Shown in pieces: positions 1 through 12,200 of a stretch of 64,000 bases of DNA (positions are counted from its first letter, which is position 1; each line of letters begins with the position of its first letter). Source of the stretch: Procambarus clarkii. Its lineage: Eukaryota; Arthropoda; Malacostraca; Decapoda; Cambaridae. The position numbers were made by a program, and so were the translations under genes. The notes under the pieces are model-generated. The model saw nothing but the letters and a program-made list of their open reading frames with translations, ran no database searches and was not told the DNA's origin. Location of the stretch: positions 34,190,689 to 34,254,688 of the forward strand of contig NC_091198.1 in assembly GCF_040958095.1 (NCBI RefSeq), written 5' to 3'.

Positions 1-664
1 TCTTGTTGAGATGACTCTCAACTACTAAGTTGCATCAGCCATGGAGTCCCTAGGCCTACCAGGATCCAGAGCCAGAACCTCACCCACCTTTAACCCTTCA
101 ATTGTGCATTGCATCATATGATACTTTGACCGACTTGCAGTAAATTGCACATCACATCATGTGATGCTTTGGAGTACTACGCAAGATTTAAACGGCCCGC
201 GGATACACTGGGTTCACCACACCTTCATCAGGGCTCTTGTAAACAGACGCCATTTAAAAAAAAAATCGTGGGCCAAATTCCCGGGTGTGAGGGGCCTCAG
301 TATTGAGTGAGCAACCAAGCCTGACACACGCAGCATGAGCTCACAGCACTGCTGTTCAGCTTGTGACCACAGCATCGCCTAAAAATGCCATAATATACTT
401 GTTTATGCTATTATGTAGTGATGAAATTATTACAGAAGACCCCTGACTGTGATAAAACTGACCAGGGTTCTGATAATAGCAGGATTGTGGTGATATTTAG
501 CGCTGTGCGTCATGGAGGGAGGAGTAATGCTGTGGGAGGGAGGGTAGTGGCGATGTCTTCTGACTGTGTGTGGCCACCTTTTATTGACTGCACTCACTAT
601 ACCAGCTTAGTGGTTTCGCTATGGTGAATACAAATGTAGATACTTATGTATAACGCGTGTATAA

Positions 665-811
665 GTTAGAGTTAAACTTAATCTGTGTAAACACTCTATG
701 CAAATAACGGGACCCAGTTTATGGAACTCACTCCCTACTGAATTGAAAAGCTGTCCAACTTTTGCATCATTCAAAATCAATACTAAAAAGTACCTAATTT
801 CATCTTCATAG
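665..811 (+). pseudogene. C-terminal fragment of a LINE reverse transcriptase ORF
   Basis: The frame is open from 665 to a TAG at 809-811. It encodes the conserved C-terminal block of CR1/L2-type ORF2 proteins, including the segment GPSLWNSLPTELKS followed by F-K-I-N-T-K-K-Y-L. The LINE protein at 35760-37478 ends in the same type of block (RMWNDLPNHVKD then FKLKAKLYL). Everything upstream, including the RT catalytic core, is missing through 5' truncation, so no function is expected. Confidence 0.7.
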
Positions 812-847
812 TTTTTTACCTTTTGCCTTAAAATTGCACTGTATCTA

Positions 848-1092
848 TTGCTACCCAATCTCCCAACCTTTATGTTCCCAATTTGAACATCTTTACCATT
901 GTGATCATTGCTGTCTTCTTATATGTGCTGTCAATCTCCTGTACAGTATTGTGTTTATAAATCTTGTTTATCTGTATCTTTTGCTACCCAGTCTCCCAAT
1001 CTTTATGTACCCAATCTGAACATCTTTACCATTGTGATCATTGCTGTCTTATATGTGCTGTTAATCTGCCTGTATGGTGTCTATTAATCTTG
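848..1092 (+). repeat. Two-copy tandem repeat in LINE 3' UTR
   Basis: Two units of about 120-125 bp lie head to tail, roughly 848-968 and 973-1092. Each starts near TTGCTACCCA and contains the segment AACATCTTTACCATTGTG, and each ends near AATCTTGTTTA. Tandem duplications in the 3' UTR are common in non-LTR retrotransposons. No coding content is seen. Confidence 0.75.
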
Positions 1093-1255
1093 TTTAAATT
1101 ACTAATCAAGCTGTCAATGTAATCAATCAGAGCTTTAATATAACAATGTGCTTTAATATACTTACTAAGCTCTCTCATCTCATTTTTCTCTTGCAATGTA
1201 TCTTTATCATTTATCAATTCTGATAGAAATTACCTACTTAAAATTATCTGCTAGA

Positions 1256-2625
1256 TTAACCCTTAAATGGCGCATAGCTATATACCATTTGACACCCACA
1301 GGCACATACCAAAAAAAAAAAAAAAAATTAGTTTTTCTCCCCAACCTGTTAATTTGTGTTCACTGATCACGGGAAAAATAATAAAAAAATCGTAAGTGGC
1401 ATATATTGCCCACTATAGGGCGGGGAAGTGTGACAAAAATCAGGCGCTGACTGAGCGTGCGTCCCAGGCGGTCTGTTGATCGCCAGCTGTCAGGCCAGAG
1501 TTGCCACAAAGAGATAATTACCTAATTATTTCAATGTCTCTGATTGATTTTTCGTAGTTTTTTTGCTGTAATATTATTCAATAGTGTGTAGTGTGATATA
1601 TTTATATAATAAAATGAGTGAATCATCGCTGTACTCAAAAATATGGTGTGCATATTGTTGATTCAATTATGTTCATCAAACAGTGAACAAATACTTTGTC
1701 GGTTATTACACTATATACACAGGTTTATATACAGACGTTATATATAAGTATTTACATGTTTTGTTCACCATAACTGTACATCTAAGCTTGTATGGTGAGT
1801 AAAGGCAGAGAGACGTAGCTACTCACACAGTCAGCTGGTGGCGGCCGCCTCTCAAGGCCAGACGCACTAATATTTCTCCTACAACAATACTGTTTGTGGT
1901 GTTATTACGCTATATACACACATTATATATAAATATCTACCTGTCTTATTCACCATACTTGTACAAGTAAACTGGTATGGTGCCCAAAGACCATCGTGGT
2001 CATCAGTAAACAACATGATAAGTCCTGCAGACGACGCTCCTCCCTCACCAAAATGGCAGCTCCCAACCTCCTACTCTCGCTGTTATCTCACACTATACAC
2101 ACGTTATATATAAGTATCTACATTTGTGTTCACCATAGCGAACCACTAAGCTGGTATGGTGAGTGCAGTCAATAAAAGGATGGCCACACACAGTCAGAAG
2201 ACGCCGCCACCATCCTCCCTCCCACAGCATTACTCCTCCCTCCATGGCGCACAGCGCCAAATATCACCACAATCCTGCTATTATCAGAACCCTGGTCAGT
2301 TTTATCACAGTCAGGGGTCTTCTGTAATAATATCATCGCTACATAATAGCATGAACAAGTATATTATGGCATTTTTAAGCGATGCTGTGGTCACAAGCTG
2401 AACAGCAGTGCTGTGAGCTCATGCTGCAGTGCGTCAGGCTTGGTAGCTCACTCAGTACTGAGGCCCCTAACACCCTGGAGTTTGGCCCACGATTTTTTTT
2501 TAAAATGGCGTCTGTTTACAAGAGCCCTGATGAAGGTGTGGTGAACCCCGTGTATCCGCGGGCCGTTTAAATCTTGCGTAGTACTCCAAAGCATCATATG
2601 ATGCCATGCACAATGGAAGGGTTAA
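1256..2625 (+). mobile_element. TTAA-flanked non-autonomous element B, nested in LINE 3' UTR
   Basis: It begins TTAACCCTTAAATGG (1256) and ends ATGGAAGGGTTAA (2625), giving a TTAA on each side and inverted CCCTT/AAGGG ends. It interrupts the 3' UTR of the LINE at 662-2750. The interior repeats the family's units of about 180 bp: TTATATATAAG-type motifs fall near 1737, 1922 and 2102. The terminal block at 2380-2600, containing ATGGCGTCTGTTTACAAGAG, recurs in every family member. No transposase ORF is seen; short ORFs here are not conserved as proteins. Confidence 0.7.
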
Positions 2626-3972
2626 GGACCTGCCCGAAACGCTGCGCGTACTAGTGGCTTTACAAGAATGTAAATACTGTACTATCCAATGTATTCTCAC
2701 AAACCCAATGTACCTTCTTGTATATATATAAATAAATAAATAAATAAAGTATAGAGGGTATAAACAGCAAGAGTAGGTTGGGAGCCGCCATTTTGGTGAG
2801 GGAGGTGGCGTCGTTTGCACGACGCCACCGTGCAGACGACGGTGTTGTTTACTGGTTACCACGATGGTCTTTGGGCACCATACCAGTTTACTTGTACAAG
2901 TATGGTGAATAAAACAGGTAGATATTTATATATAATATGTGTATATAGCGTAATAACACCACAAATAGTATTGTTGGAGGAGAAATATTAGTGTGTCTGG
3001 CCTTGAGGGCGGCAGCCATCAGCTGACTGTGTGAGGTCCTACGTCTTTGTGCCTTTACTCACCATACAAGCTTAGATGTACAGTTATGGTGAACAAAACA
3101 TGTATATACTTATAATATAACGTCTGTATATAAGAGCAAAAACAGTATTGTGGGAGGAGAATGTAGGTGAGTCAGGTGACTTGAGGGAGGGCGTGAGTGG
3201 CTGGCTGGTACACGGCAGTCACTCCTCGTTACTTTTTGACTCATAATAGCAACTTAGTGGTTCCTTATGGTCAACAAAACATGCAGATACTTATATATAA
3301 CCTGTGTATATAGTGTAACAACCGACAAAGTATTTGTTCACTGATTGATGAACATAATTGAATCAACAATATGCACACCATATTTATGAGTACAGCAATG
3401 ATTCACTCATTTTATTATATAAATATATCAAACTACACACTATTGAATAATATTACAGCAAAAAACTATGAAAAATCAATCAGAGACATTGAAATAATTA
3501 GGTAATTATCTCTTTGTGGCAACTCCTGCCTGACAGCTGGCGATCAACAGACCTGCTTGGGACGCACGCTGAGTCAGCTCCTGTTTTTTGCCAGACTTCC
3601 CCGCCCTATAGCGGGCAATATATGCCACTTACGATTTTTTTATTATTTTTCCCATGATCAGTGAACACAAATTAACAGGTTAGGAAGAAAAAAGATTTTT
3701 AATTTTTTTTGTATGCACCTGTGGGTGTCAAATGGTATATAGCCATGCGCTATTTAAGGGTTAATGGATGACGCACTGCGATAGTTATCGGATTACATAA
3801 TAGGCATCATCGGAGAGCGAAAGTGTTAATTATTTTTTCCAATATTTTGACTGACACTTGTCAATGATACAGGTCTATAATTAAGGCGGTCTTCCCTGCT
3901 GCCACTCTTGTAGATTGGAACTATGTTAGCCTTTTTCCACACATCAGCTACAACTCCTGTAAACTGTGATGC

Positions 3973-4727
3973 CTAAAAAATCAGAAGTAGAATGCTAAGC
4001 TCAGGTGCACATTCTCTCAGAACCCATGGTGAAACTCCATTTGGACCAACTGCTTTGTTCTTACTTAGCTCCTTGAGCATTTTTTCCACTTCATCTCTGG
4101 ACACCTCTATGTGCTCTATGTTTTTCTCTGGAATTCTTATTGTGTCTGGTTCCCTAAAGATTTCATTTTGTACAAACACACTTTGGAACCTTGAGTTTAA
4201 TGTTTCACACATTTCCTTTTCATTTTCTGTGAATCTTATTTCCCATTTTCAACCTCTGAATATTATAATTTACCTGCAATTTGTTGTTTATGAATTTATA
4301 GAATAGACCTAGTTTTGTTTTACATTTGTTTGCAATCCCTTTTTCAAAATTTCTTTCTGCCTCTCTCTCCTCACTGCCATGTAGTTGTTTCTCACATCTT
4401 TGTATTGCTGGTATGTTTGGGGGTTTGACCTCTTCCTATATTGATTTCCTTTTTGTGTTTTTGGTCTCTGGCCCTTTCGCAATTTCTGTTGAACCAATCC
4501 TGTTTCCTAGTTCTGCATCTCTGTTTTGGTTTAAATTTTTTTGTGCCTTTATCATATATTTCACAAAACTTGACATACATCTTATTTACTTCCTTGCCTA
4601 ACAATAAGTCTGCCCAATTATACTCACTAAAAAAATTTCTAAGGTCGCCATAATGTCCTCTCCTGAAGTCAGGTTTTTCACGCTGCTTCAACCTCCTTAT
4701 TTTCTTCCAGATTATAACGCATTGCAT
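3973..4727 (-). pseudogene. LINE linker and N-terminal reverse transcriptase fragment
   Basis: Minus-strand pieces 4727-4392 (linker, with WFNRNCERARDQKHK) and 4212-3973 (RT motif 1 region, with NKAVGPNGVSPWVLRE, the usual K-A-x-G-P-D-G-I block) follow the endonuclease. A further degenerate piece down to about 3840 has W-K-K-A-N-I-V-P-I-Y-K and N-Y-R-P-V-S-L-T. The F/Y-x-D-D catalytic motif lies beyond the truncation and is missing. Confidence 0.7.
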
Positions 4728-5399
4728 ACTTTATTCCCAAAAAGACATGGTCACTTTTACCCAAGGGAAGAAGGTACTGAATGTCAAATCTCTCGTCCTC
4801 TTTCCTGGTAAATATCAAATCCAGCATGGAGGGAACGTTCCCTTCCCTCATCCTCGTAGCTTGTTTAACATGTTGATACAAGAATGCTTCCAGGATGAGG
4901 TCTACAAGTCTACAGGTCCAAAAATCCTCTCTTCTAGCTTCATATGCTTCCCAGTCTATGGATTTCAAGTTGAAGTCCCCGACTATCAAGAGTCGTGATC
5001 TATCTTTATCCATTCTCGCTATAATCTCTCTCATTATTGTTATAAGACCCTCTCGTTTACTATCTAGCTCCTCCTTTGTCCATGTGTTGCTTAGTGGTGG
5101 ACTATATGCATTTATGATTATTAGTTTATCATCCTCCCCGCAGATCTCTAGTGCTATTACGTCAACTTCTCGTGGATTGGCAATCATTATTTCATTCACC
5201 TTTAGGTGTTCTTTCACCAGCACAGCAACGCCACAGCCTTTGCTAATTTTCTGTCCCGTCTCCAAATTGAGTAGCCCCTTGGGAATATGACCTCATTTAA
5301 AATAACATCTTCAAATTTTGTCTCCGTGAGTGCAACAATGTCTGGTGTCTGCAACTGTATTACATCACTTAACTCCATGTATCTTCGATCTCGCTCCAT
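4678..5399 (-). pseudogene. LINE AP-type endonuclease domain, frameshifted
   Basis: Two overlapping minus frames (5399-5214 and 5265-4678) carry the apurinic-like endonuclease that nicks target DNA for target-primed reverse transcription. Visible motifs, in order, are PDIVALTETKFED (metal-binding Glu), INAYSPPLSN, LLIVGDFNLKSIDWEAYE (GDFN block) and GKSDHVFLG (SDH block). A frameshift separates the TET block from the rest. The RT begins downstream. The domain is recognisable but the ORF is broken. Confidence 0.75.
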
Positions 5400-5863
5400 C
5401 TACATTGGTGTATACTATTTTCAGGAACATGTTCCCCCTCTCCTTATTCTTCACTACCCCTCTCTCTAGCAATTTTGTTAGTTTGCCTTTCTGTACCATT
5501 TTACTGGCCTGCCTACCCCTATCACTTTGTAGAAAAAAAGAATTTATTTCTTCATCATTTCTGCTCTCATTTAGACGTTTTGCCTCTACAAAGTTTAGTT
5601 ACAGCTTCTCTCTGTCTTCTCTTGAAAGATCTCGTTTTAACTAACCACACTTTCTTATCCTCATCATTTTGTAATTTTCTAGCATTCCTTAGTACTGTAC
5701 TTCTTCCATCTGCTTGGCACCATTTAGAGTGATCCTCAAAGGTCGATCATTCCCTTTTACATACCTGCCTATTCTCCTGTAGTCGCACACATTCTCTATG
5801 ATAGTAAGACCTTCCACTGAGGCCAACAATTTTATCTACTACTTTTTCTTCTTCTACAGCTCT

Positions 5864-6403
5864 TTATAACCTAGATATTATCTCCTTTTCTTTGCGACCA
5901 AAAATTATCAAGGACTTACTCCTATCAACTGTGTTTTGCACCAACTTCGGGTTAGATGCCAGCTCCTTTCTCACTTCCAGCCTAATGTTTGTTTTATCCT
6001 GGTTGCTGCAGTGTTTGGCTTCCTTTCCTGCTTCTTCAATTTTTTCCTTCTCCTTGGCCACTTGTGCATAGGTGAGTTGCCTATCTTTCTTGCACTGTTC
6101 TATTCCCTGTGTAACTTCCTCCATCTGTGCTGACAAAAGCTGTTTCTCCTGTTGAATTTCCTTACCTAACCTATTGTAGTCATTTATGTTTAAATTTACT
6201 TTAACTTCTTCCAAAGCTATTTTTAAGAGTTTATTTTCTTCTTCCATGGCTTTGCAATTTGTTTCCAATTGATTCTTATCCTTGCACAAGTCTTTCACTA
6301 AACCCTCAAGACATAAAACTTTGCTATTCAAATGGTCATTACTTTCTTTCAATTTACTAATTATTTCTACATGAGAGTTCACTATAGTATCTAATTTTAC
6401 CAA
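5864..6403 (-). pseudogene. LINE ORF1-like coiled-coil protein fragment
   Basis: About 179 codons of highly charged, heptad-like sequence rich in K, E, L and Q (for example LEGLVKDLCKDKNQLETN), typical of the coiled coil in LINE ORF1 proteins that bind the element RNA. The open frame continues upstream towards about 6600 in degenerate form. It sits directly 5' of the endonuclease of the same broken element. No zinc knuckle or RRM is recognisable, so the call rests on composition and position. Confidence 0.5.
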
Positions 6404-6752
6404 CTTGTTATGTAGACTGCTTATATCAACGCTTTCTTTATTGAATCCTGCAAAATCAAGCTCTGTTTTGTTTTTCCTCTTGCCAGGCGGCCATCTTGAA
6501 TGCTCTTCTTTGCACTGGAAATACTAGGGCAACTTTTTCTCATCCAATTTTTCACTTCCCTTAGCACTTTCCTGTTATCTCACCTATTTTTCAAAAGCAC
6601 TATACCTTTATGTTCTCTGGGACACCACTCACTATCATCAACCTGTATTACAATACTTAGGATTGTTGAAATATGCTGGAGCTCCTCTGATGCAAGTGTT
6701 GACCCTAGGGGTGTCACCCTTTCAATGTGTGTGGGGTAACAGATGTGACTCG

Positions 6753-6765
6753 CTTAAGCTTACCA
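6753..6765 (+). repeat. Target-site duplication, left copy of RNase-H LINE
   Basis: CTTAAGCTTACCA at 6753-6765 is repeated exactly at 13060-13072. The 13-bp length suits target-primed reverse transcription. It fixes the element at 6766-13059. Confidence 0.85.
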
Positions 6766-7254
6766 CCCCCTCCCCATCCGGCCCGTTGGCAGTCGTGAGG
6801 GGGCTTGGTGGACGGCTGCCGGAGTGTGATGCTCCGTTGGGCAGTCCTCTGTCCCTTTTCTGGCCTTGCACTCCTGCTGCTGTCTTCTCCAATTGTGCCG
6901 GATCGCTTTTCCTTTTCCTTATGTTTCGTTTTTCTCCCCCCTCTTCTCCTATCTGCTTGTCGTTTCCTGCCGATCTTTTGCTTGTTTTGGATTCTTTCTT
7001 TGGACTTCTTCTATTTTGACGCCCGGGTGCTTGAGGAGGCATACTCTTGCACCCGTAGAACTGTAGTACCCAACGTCTCGAGCGAGGGGAACCTTTTATT
7101 GTCAATCCCCCTTTCGTCGCTGAACCCGATCTCGACGGACTGACGGTTCTTAAGGTGGCGTTTGTGGGGCGTATACTCACGACGCACCCCTAGGGGGCCC
7201 CTGCATGATCGGCGATAGCTTCCTGTTGGGTGTCCTGCCTCTAATTGTGGCTCC

Positions 7255-9226
7255 ATGGTGGGTATGGGGGCACATTCGTGGATGAATTTGTCACTTTTCG
7301 TCTCTATGTCGTTGAATGTTTCCGTTGTACCCTCTCAGGCTCGTGGGGTGGGCGACCAAGCCCCCGAGTTGGCCTGTATTGGAAGACCAGGCTCTGTAGC
7401 TCCTGCTGCGTTGGGCCCCGACCTTGCTCCTCCTTTGACCGTCCTGACTTCTTCCCCCAGCTCCCCTCCCTCCTCTGTGGTTGGGTCGAGCCTCCAGCCC
7501 CCGGTGGTGACCACTTCGTCCCCTGGTGTGGCTAAGTCTTTCGTTGTGACTACTGCGCCTTTTGACCCCTCTCTCTAGGGGTTCTCAACGCCGTTCGCGC
7601 CCCAACCGCACTCGCTCGATTCCTTCTCGTGCTGATGCGTATCAGGCCTTGTTTGGTCCTGCTTCATGGGCCAAATACTTCGATCTCATCCCTCTTGATT
7701 CTGCGCCTCCTGACGATTTCTCCCTCCATCGGCATCTTGTAGATTCCGTGGATGCGTCTGTTACTTTCAACCCCACTCGTCTCGGTACACGTGTCGTTGC
7801 TGCTCCTTCTCAGGATGCGGCTTCCCGCTTGGCTGCCTTATCTTGCCTTGGCGAGATCCCTGTTCGGGTCTCCAAGAACGTTCAGATGAATGCCAGTGTT
7901 GGCACTATTCTCCTCCCACCCCATGTTGCAACCGGTGTTCGGAATCTGCAGGATTGCCACGATGATATTCGGCATATCCTTGATGCCCAAGGCCATTCTG
8001 TCCTCCAGGTTGACTCGTTTACTCGTCCCCCTCGTGGTCGTCGCCGTCAACCCCTTCGCGTTGTGAAGATCACCTTTGATGGTAGGACCCTTCCATCCTC
8101 TGTCATTCTTGCTGGTGCTAGGTGCTCTGTCCAGGAGTATATTCCTTCTCCTCGACTTTGTAACAAGTGCTGGAGGTTTGGGCATGGTGCCCTCCGCTGC
8201 TCTGGGACTGTCTCTCTCTGTCCTTTGTGTGGGAGTGAAGGTCACTCTAAGTCGGAGGGCACTTCTCCCCAGGCTCGTTGCCTCAACTGCGGTGAGGCCC
8301 ATCCTACCTTCTCCCGTGTGTGTGTCCCATTACAAGCTTGAGGCAGCCGTCCTCAACTTGAAGCACCGGGAGCGTTTATCTTTTCCTGAGGCGAGGCGCC
8401 AAGTTCACCGGCTCCCGCCTTTTGCTAATGTCTCTTATGCTCGCGTGTTGAGCTCTTCCTCTCCTCGTCCTTCCCGCCTTCCTCAGACTCACAACCATTT
8501 CCGGGCCTTGGACCCTGATGCGCCCACTGCCCCCTCCTTTGTTCCTTTGGGTTCTCTCCCGAAGGATCCTCCTCCTAGTCCTCTGTCTGGGGTTCCCCTT
8601 CCTTCTACCCGGTCTGTCGTGTCTCCTGTGTCTTCTTCCTCATCCCCCTCCGATCCTCCTTCCCATCCTCTTCCTCCATCTATCGGCTCTCCCCACCGCC
8701 TGTCGGTGCGGGCGGATGTCCATCGCTCTCCTAACGGCCGTCGTGTGTGCTCTCGTTCGGCTTCTCCTGTTGAGACACTGGAATCCGTTGCCCGGTACGT
8801 AGTTGCTGGGACACCGGTCTCTTTAAGTCAGAAGCGAAAGCCTGGCTCCTCTCCTTCCTCTTCCCCGGCGGGTAAGAAGGCTTCGCTTTCTTCCTCAGCT
8901 CCTACTTCTGGCTTTGTTGCTCCTTCCCTTCCCGTTTCAGTGATTGCCCCCCGGTTCCTGCTATGGAGGTTTCTTTGGCCCCTGCTTCCCTTTCGGTTGC
9001 TGCTCTTGCTGAGGTGCGCTCCCCTCTTTCTACTCCCCCTCTTCCTGCTGCTGTCCTTGACTGCTCCTCTCCGTTGTCTCCTCCTCTTCCTCCTCCTCCT
9101 CCTCCGGACCCCGCCCGCCCACCTCTTATCTGTTCTCCCGTTTCCTTCCCTCCGTCTTTGCTCAGTTTACCCATGCCCCCTAACCCTGACTTTGCTGACC
9201 CTGATCCCGACCCTGATATTCTTTAA
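7255..9226 (+). pseudogene. LINE ORF1 with CCHC zinc knuckles, frameshifted
   Basis: The ORF1 reading passes through 7255-7578, 7562-8341 and about 8300-8945, changing frame near 7565, near 8330 and near 8945. The middle piece carries the nucleic-acid-binding block: CNKCWRFGHGALRC (intact C-x2-C-x4-H-x4-C), CPLCGSEGHSKSEG (final Cys lost) and CLNCGEAHPTFSRVC. The second copy at 62660-63859 (minus) reads through the last two shift points in one frame and keeps the missing Cys, so these are lesions of this copy. A long Pro/Ser-rich tail follows. The product would be the element's RNA-binding protein. Confidence 0.75.
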
Positions 9227-9249
9227 CGTGCTCTGTTGCTCTTTCGCCT

Positions 9250-12200
9250 TTGTTTCTTCCTTGTTCTCTGTTTTTGTCCTTTCTCTTCTCGTCGTTGTCC
9301 ATTCTTCAATGGAACATTCGAGGTTATTACGCCAATTTCCTCGAACTCCAACTTCTGATTTCGCGGTTTTCGCCCCTTTGTGTCTGTCTCCAGGAGCCAA
9401 TGCTTGGTGCTCGTCCTGGTCATTTTCGTTGCTATTCCTTTCTCTCCCCCCCCCCCCCAGCCATTGCTGGGGCTTCTAATTCTTCTGCTCTCTTGATTCG
9501 TGCTGATGTTCCCTTTGTTCCTTTGCTTTTTCCTTCGCCTCTCCATTGTTCTGCTGCTCGTATCTTTGTGGGGAAATGGTACACAGTTTGTTCCATTTAT
9601 CTCCCCCGAGTGTCCCGCTCTCTCTTCCTGATTTGAAACACCTCCTAGACTCCTTGCCGGAGCCTGTGCTCCTGCTGGGTGACTTCAATTGTCGTCATTC
9701 TCTTTGGGGTGACGTTCTGACGAATACCCGGGGTCGCCTCCTTGAGCCGTTTCTCCTATCTTCTTCCCTGTCTCTTCTGAATTCTGGTGAGCCCACTCAT
9801 TTGGACTCTCGGACTCGCACCCTTTCTTGTCTTGATCTTTCTCTCTGCTCTTCTTCTCTTTACTTAGATTTCACGTGGCAGGTTCTTGATGACCTCCATG
9901 GAAGTGATCATTTCCCCATCCTTGTTTCCTTTTTCTCTTTTCGCCCTTCCCTCTCTTTCCCTAGGTGGCAGTTTGCTAAGGCAGACTGGACCCTATTTAC
10001 CCTCAGTGCTGCTCTCTCTGACCTCTCCCTTCTGCCTCTCTCTCGTGCTCTCCTCCTTTTTCATGACACTGTCTTCAACGCTGCCCTCCGCTCTATTCCT
10101 CGCTCTTCCTCTCGGGGTCCACGGAAGTGCGTTCCCTGGTGGAATGCGGACTGTGCTCGGACTGTCCGCTGTAAGCGTGCAGCAGCCTGGAAGAGGCACC
10201 GCCGTAGGCAGACGACCGATTCTTTTCTTTTCTTTCGGAAAGCGAGTGCGGTGGCCCGTAGGGCCATCCGTACGGCTAAACGTGAATGTTGGGCATCTTA
10301 TGTCTCAACAATTACGTCCGAAACCCCTCTGGCCCAGATCTGGAAGCGTATCCGCAAGATAGCAGGGAAGTTCGTTCCCGATGTTTCACCGGTCCTTCAC
10401 CTCCATGATACTCTTGTGGCGGACCCGTTGCAGGTCGCTTCCGAACTGGGTTCCCACTTTTCTTCTGTTAGCTCTGGTCTTCATCTTCCCCAATCTTTCC
10501 TTCTTCGTAAACCTGTCCTTGAGTCTCGTCCTTTAGATTTCTGCACTCATCTTCAGCTTCCCTATAATGATCCCTTCTCTCTCTCTGAACTTCGTTCTGC
10601 CCTGGCCCTCTGCGGTTCTACGGCGGCGGGCTCCGATGGTATTCATTATGAGATGCTTCGCCATCTCCCTCCGAGCACGTCTCAGTATTTACTGAGTCTG
10701 TATAATCGGATCTGGGAGTCGTCGTCAGTCCCTGAGGACTGGCTCGATGCCGTTGTCCTCCCTGTTCGCAAACCGGGGTCTCTGGGTACTTCCCCTAATG
10801 ACTTTCGCCCTATTGCTCTCACAAGTTGTGTCTGCAAACTCTTTGAACGTATGGTTAACGTTCGTCTGATGTGGTTCCTGGAACACCATCACCTCTCCCC
10901 TTCTCAATTTGGTTTCCGCAAGTGCCGCAGCATGACAGATGTCCTGGTGAACTTGGAGGTCTATATTCATACTGCTTTTGCTGCGAAGACCTCCGTTGTT
11001 GCCGTCCTTTTTGACCTGGAAAAGGCTTACGACACCACTTGGCATTATCATATCCTATCTCAACTTCATTCTTTTGGCCTTCGTGGTCATCTCCCTCTCT
11101 TTCTCCGCAGCTTCCTCTCTCGTCGTTCCTTTCGGGTGCGCCTTGGTACCGCTTTCTCTCCCTCTTTTCAGCAATACGAAGGTGTGCCCCAGGGTAGTGT
11201 TCTGAGCACTACTCTTTTTCTGGTTGCCCTCAATGGTCTTCTTTCCTCTCTTCCTTCTGGTGTCTTCTCTGCTCTCTATGTCGATGATCTTACCCTTTGT
11301 TGTCAGGGTGATGATTCGCCTCTCCTTCAACGCCGGCTTCAACTTGCAATTGATGCCGTGTCGTCTTGGGCCACAGGTCATGGCTTCAAGTTCTCTACTT
11401 CTAAGACTTGTGCCATGACTTTTACGCGGAAACTGGGTTGTTCTTCGTCCCTCTTTGTCACTTTATGGTCATCCCCTTGAATACAAAGATTCCGCGAAGC
11501 TTTTGGGGTTATTCCTTGACACTCGTTTGTCTTGGTCTCCCCATATCTCTTACCTCCGTGTTGAGTGCTCTAAGGCCCTTACCCTCCTTCGGGTCTTGTC
11601 CCATACTTTTTGGGGGGCTGATAGGCGCACTCTCCTTGCTTTACATTCCTCTCTCGTCCTGTCTAAGCTCGATTATGGTTGCCCTGCTTACTCGTCTGCT
11701 TCTCCTTCTACTCTTCGCCGTCTTGATGCTTTGCACCATACTGGGTTGCGCCTCAGTTCTGGTGCCTTTCGTTCGACTCCCATCCTTAACTTGTATGTTG
11801 ACACTGGCTTCCTGTCTCTCCAGGACCGCCGTGATCGCTACTGTCTTCGCTATCTTGCGCGGTCCTTGCAACATCCTTCCTCTCGCCTCTGTCGTGCTTT
11901 AACTTTTACCCCTCCTGCGGTTCCTGTTCCTCTTCACCACCTCCCTCTTTCTGTCCGGTTATCTCGCCTGCAGGATTCTCTTTCCGTTCGTATTTCTGAT
12001 GTTTCTCCTCGTGTTGTTCCTTCTTTGCCCCCGTGGAGGGTCCCTCTTCCGCGGTTTTGTACATCCTTGACCTGTATCACTAAAGCTTTTACCTCTCCTA
12101 CGGTTCTAAAACGCCTTTTCCTCGAGCACTTTTCTTCTCACTCCCGCTCCGTTTCTGTCTTCACCGATGGGTCTAAGTCAGCGGACGGTGTTGGCTACTC

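Larger units (their letters stand above)
662..2750 (+). mobile_element. CR1-like LINE, 5'-truncated 3' end, interrupted by TTAA element B
   Basis: This is the last part of a LINE reverse transcriptase ORF (665-811), a 3' UTR (812-1255) and, after the interruption, the 3' terminus (2626-2750), which ends in AAAT repeats. The terminus holds the motif CCCGAAACGCTGCGCGTAC, also found in minus orientation in the LINE at 35455-37555 and in the SINE at 54021-54291. The pentamer GTATA lies at both outer junctions (657-661 and from 2751), a possible short target duplication. Compared with the uninterrupted relative near 30300, the insertion is clean. Confidence 0.7.
90..3764 (-). mobile_element. TTAA-flanked non-autonomous element A, split by nested insertions
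   Basis: The element reads on the minus strand in two pieces, 2751-3764 and 90-661. Its outer ends are TTAACCCTT at 90-98 and AAGGGTTAA at 3756-3764. TTAA target sites with CCC/GGG termini are typical of piggyBac-like DNA transposons. No transposase ORF is seen, so it would be non-autonomous. The two pieces join where an uninterrupted relative (30240-30310, plus strand) runs straight through, so 662-2750 is later insertion. The body contains degenerate tandem units of about 180 bp, each with a TTATATATAAG-type motif and a GTTCACCATA motif. The piggyBac assignment is inference from ends only. Confidence 0.6.
3836..6660 (-). mobile_element. CR1-like LINE, broken, 3' part missing
   Basis: Read on the minus strand, the order is a coiled-coil ORF1 (about 6660-5864), an AP-type endonuclease (about 5400-4678) and the start of a reverse transcriptase (about 4230-3840). 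The fragment stops inside the RT just after an N-Y-R-P-V-S-L-T motif, so the catalytic palm and the 3' UTR are absent. Losing the 3' end is unusual for LINEs and implies a later deletion or rearrangement. A short stretch of 71 bp separates it from element A. The 5' side is interrupted by the LINE at 6766-13059. Several frameshifts make it a fossil. Confidence 0.7.

Noticed and set aside
2156..2401. Short ORFs in the TTAA elements (also 30386-30607)
   Set aside because: They are similar only because the DNA repeats are similar. Frames shift between copies and no domain is seen.
8902..9174. Minus-strand Gly/Arg-rich ORFs across the LINE ORF1 tail
   Set aside because: They are antisense shadows of the Pro/Ser-rich tail of ORF1.
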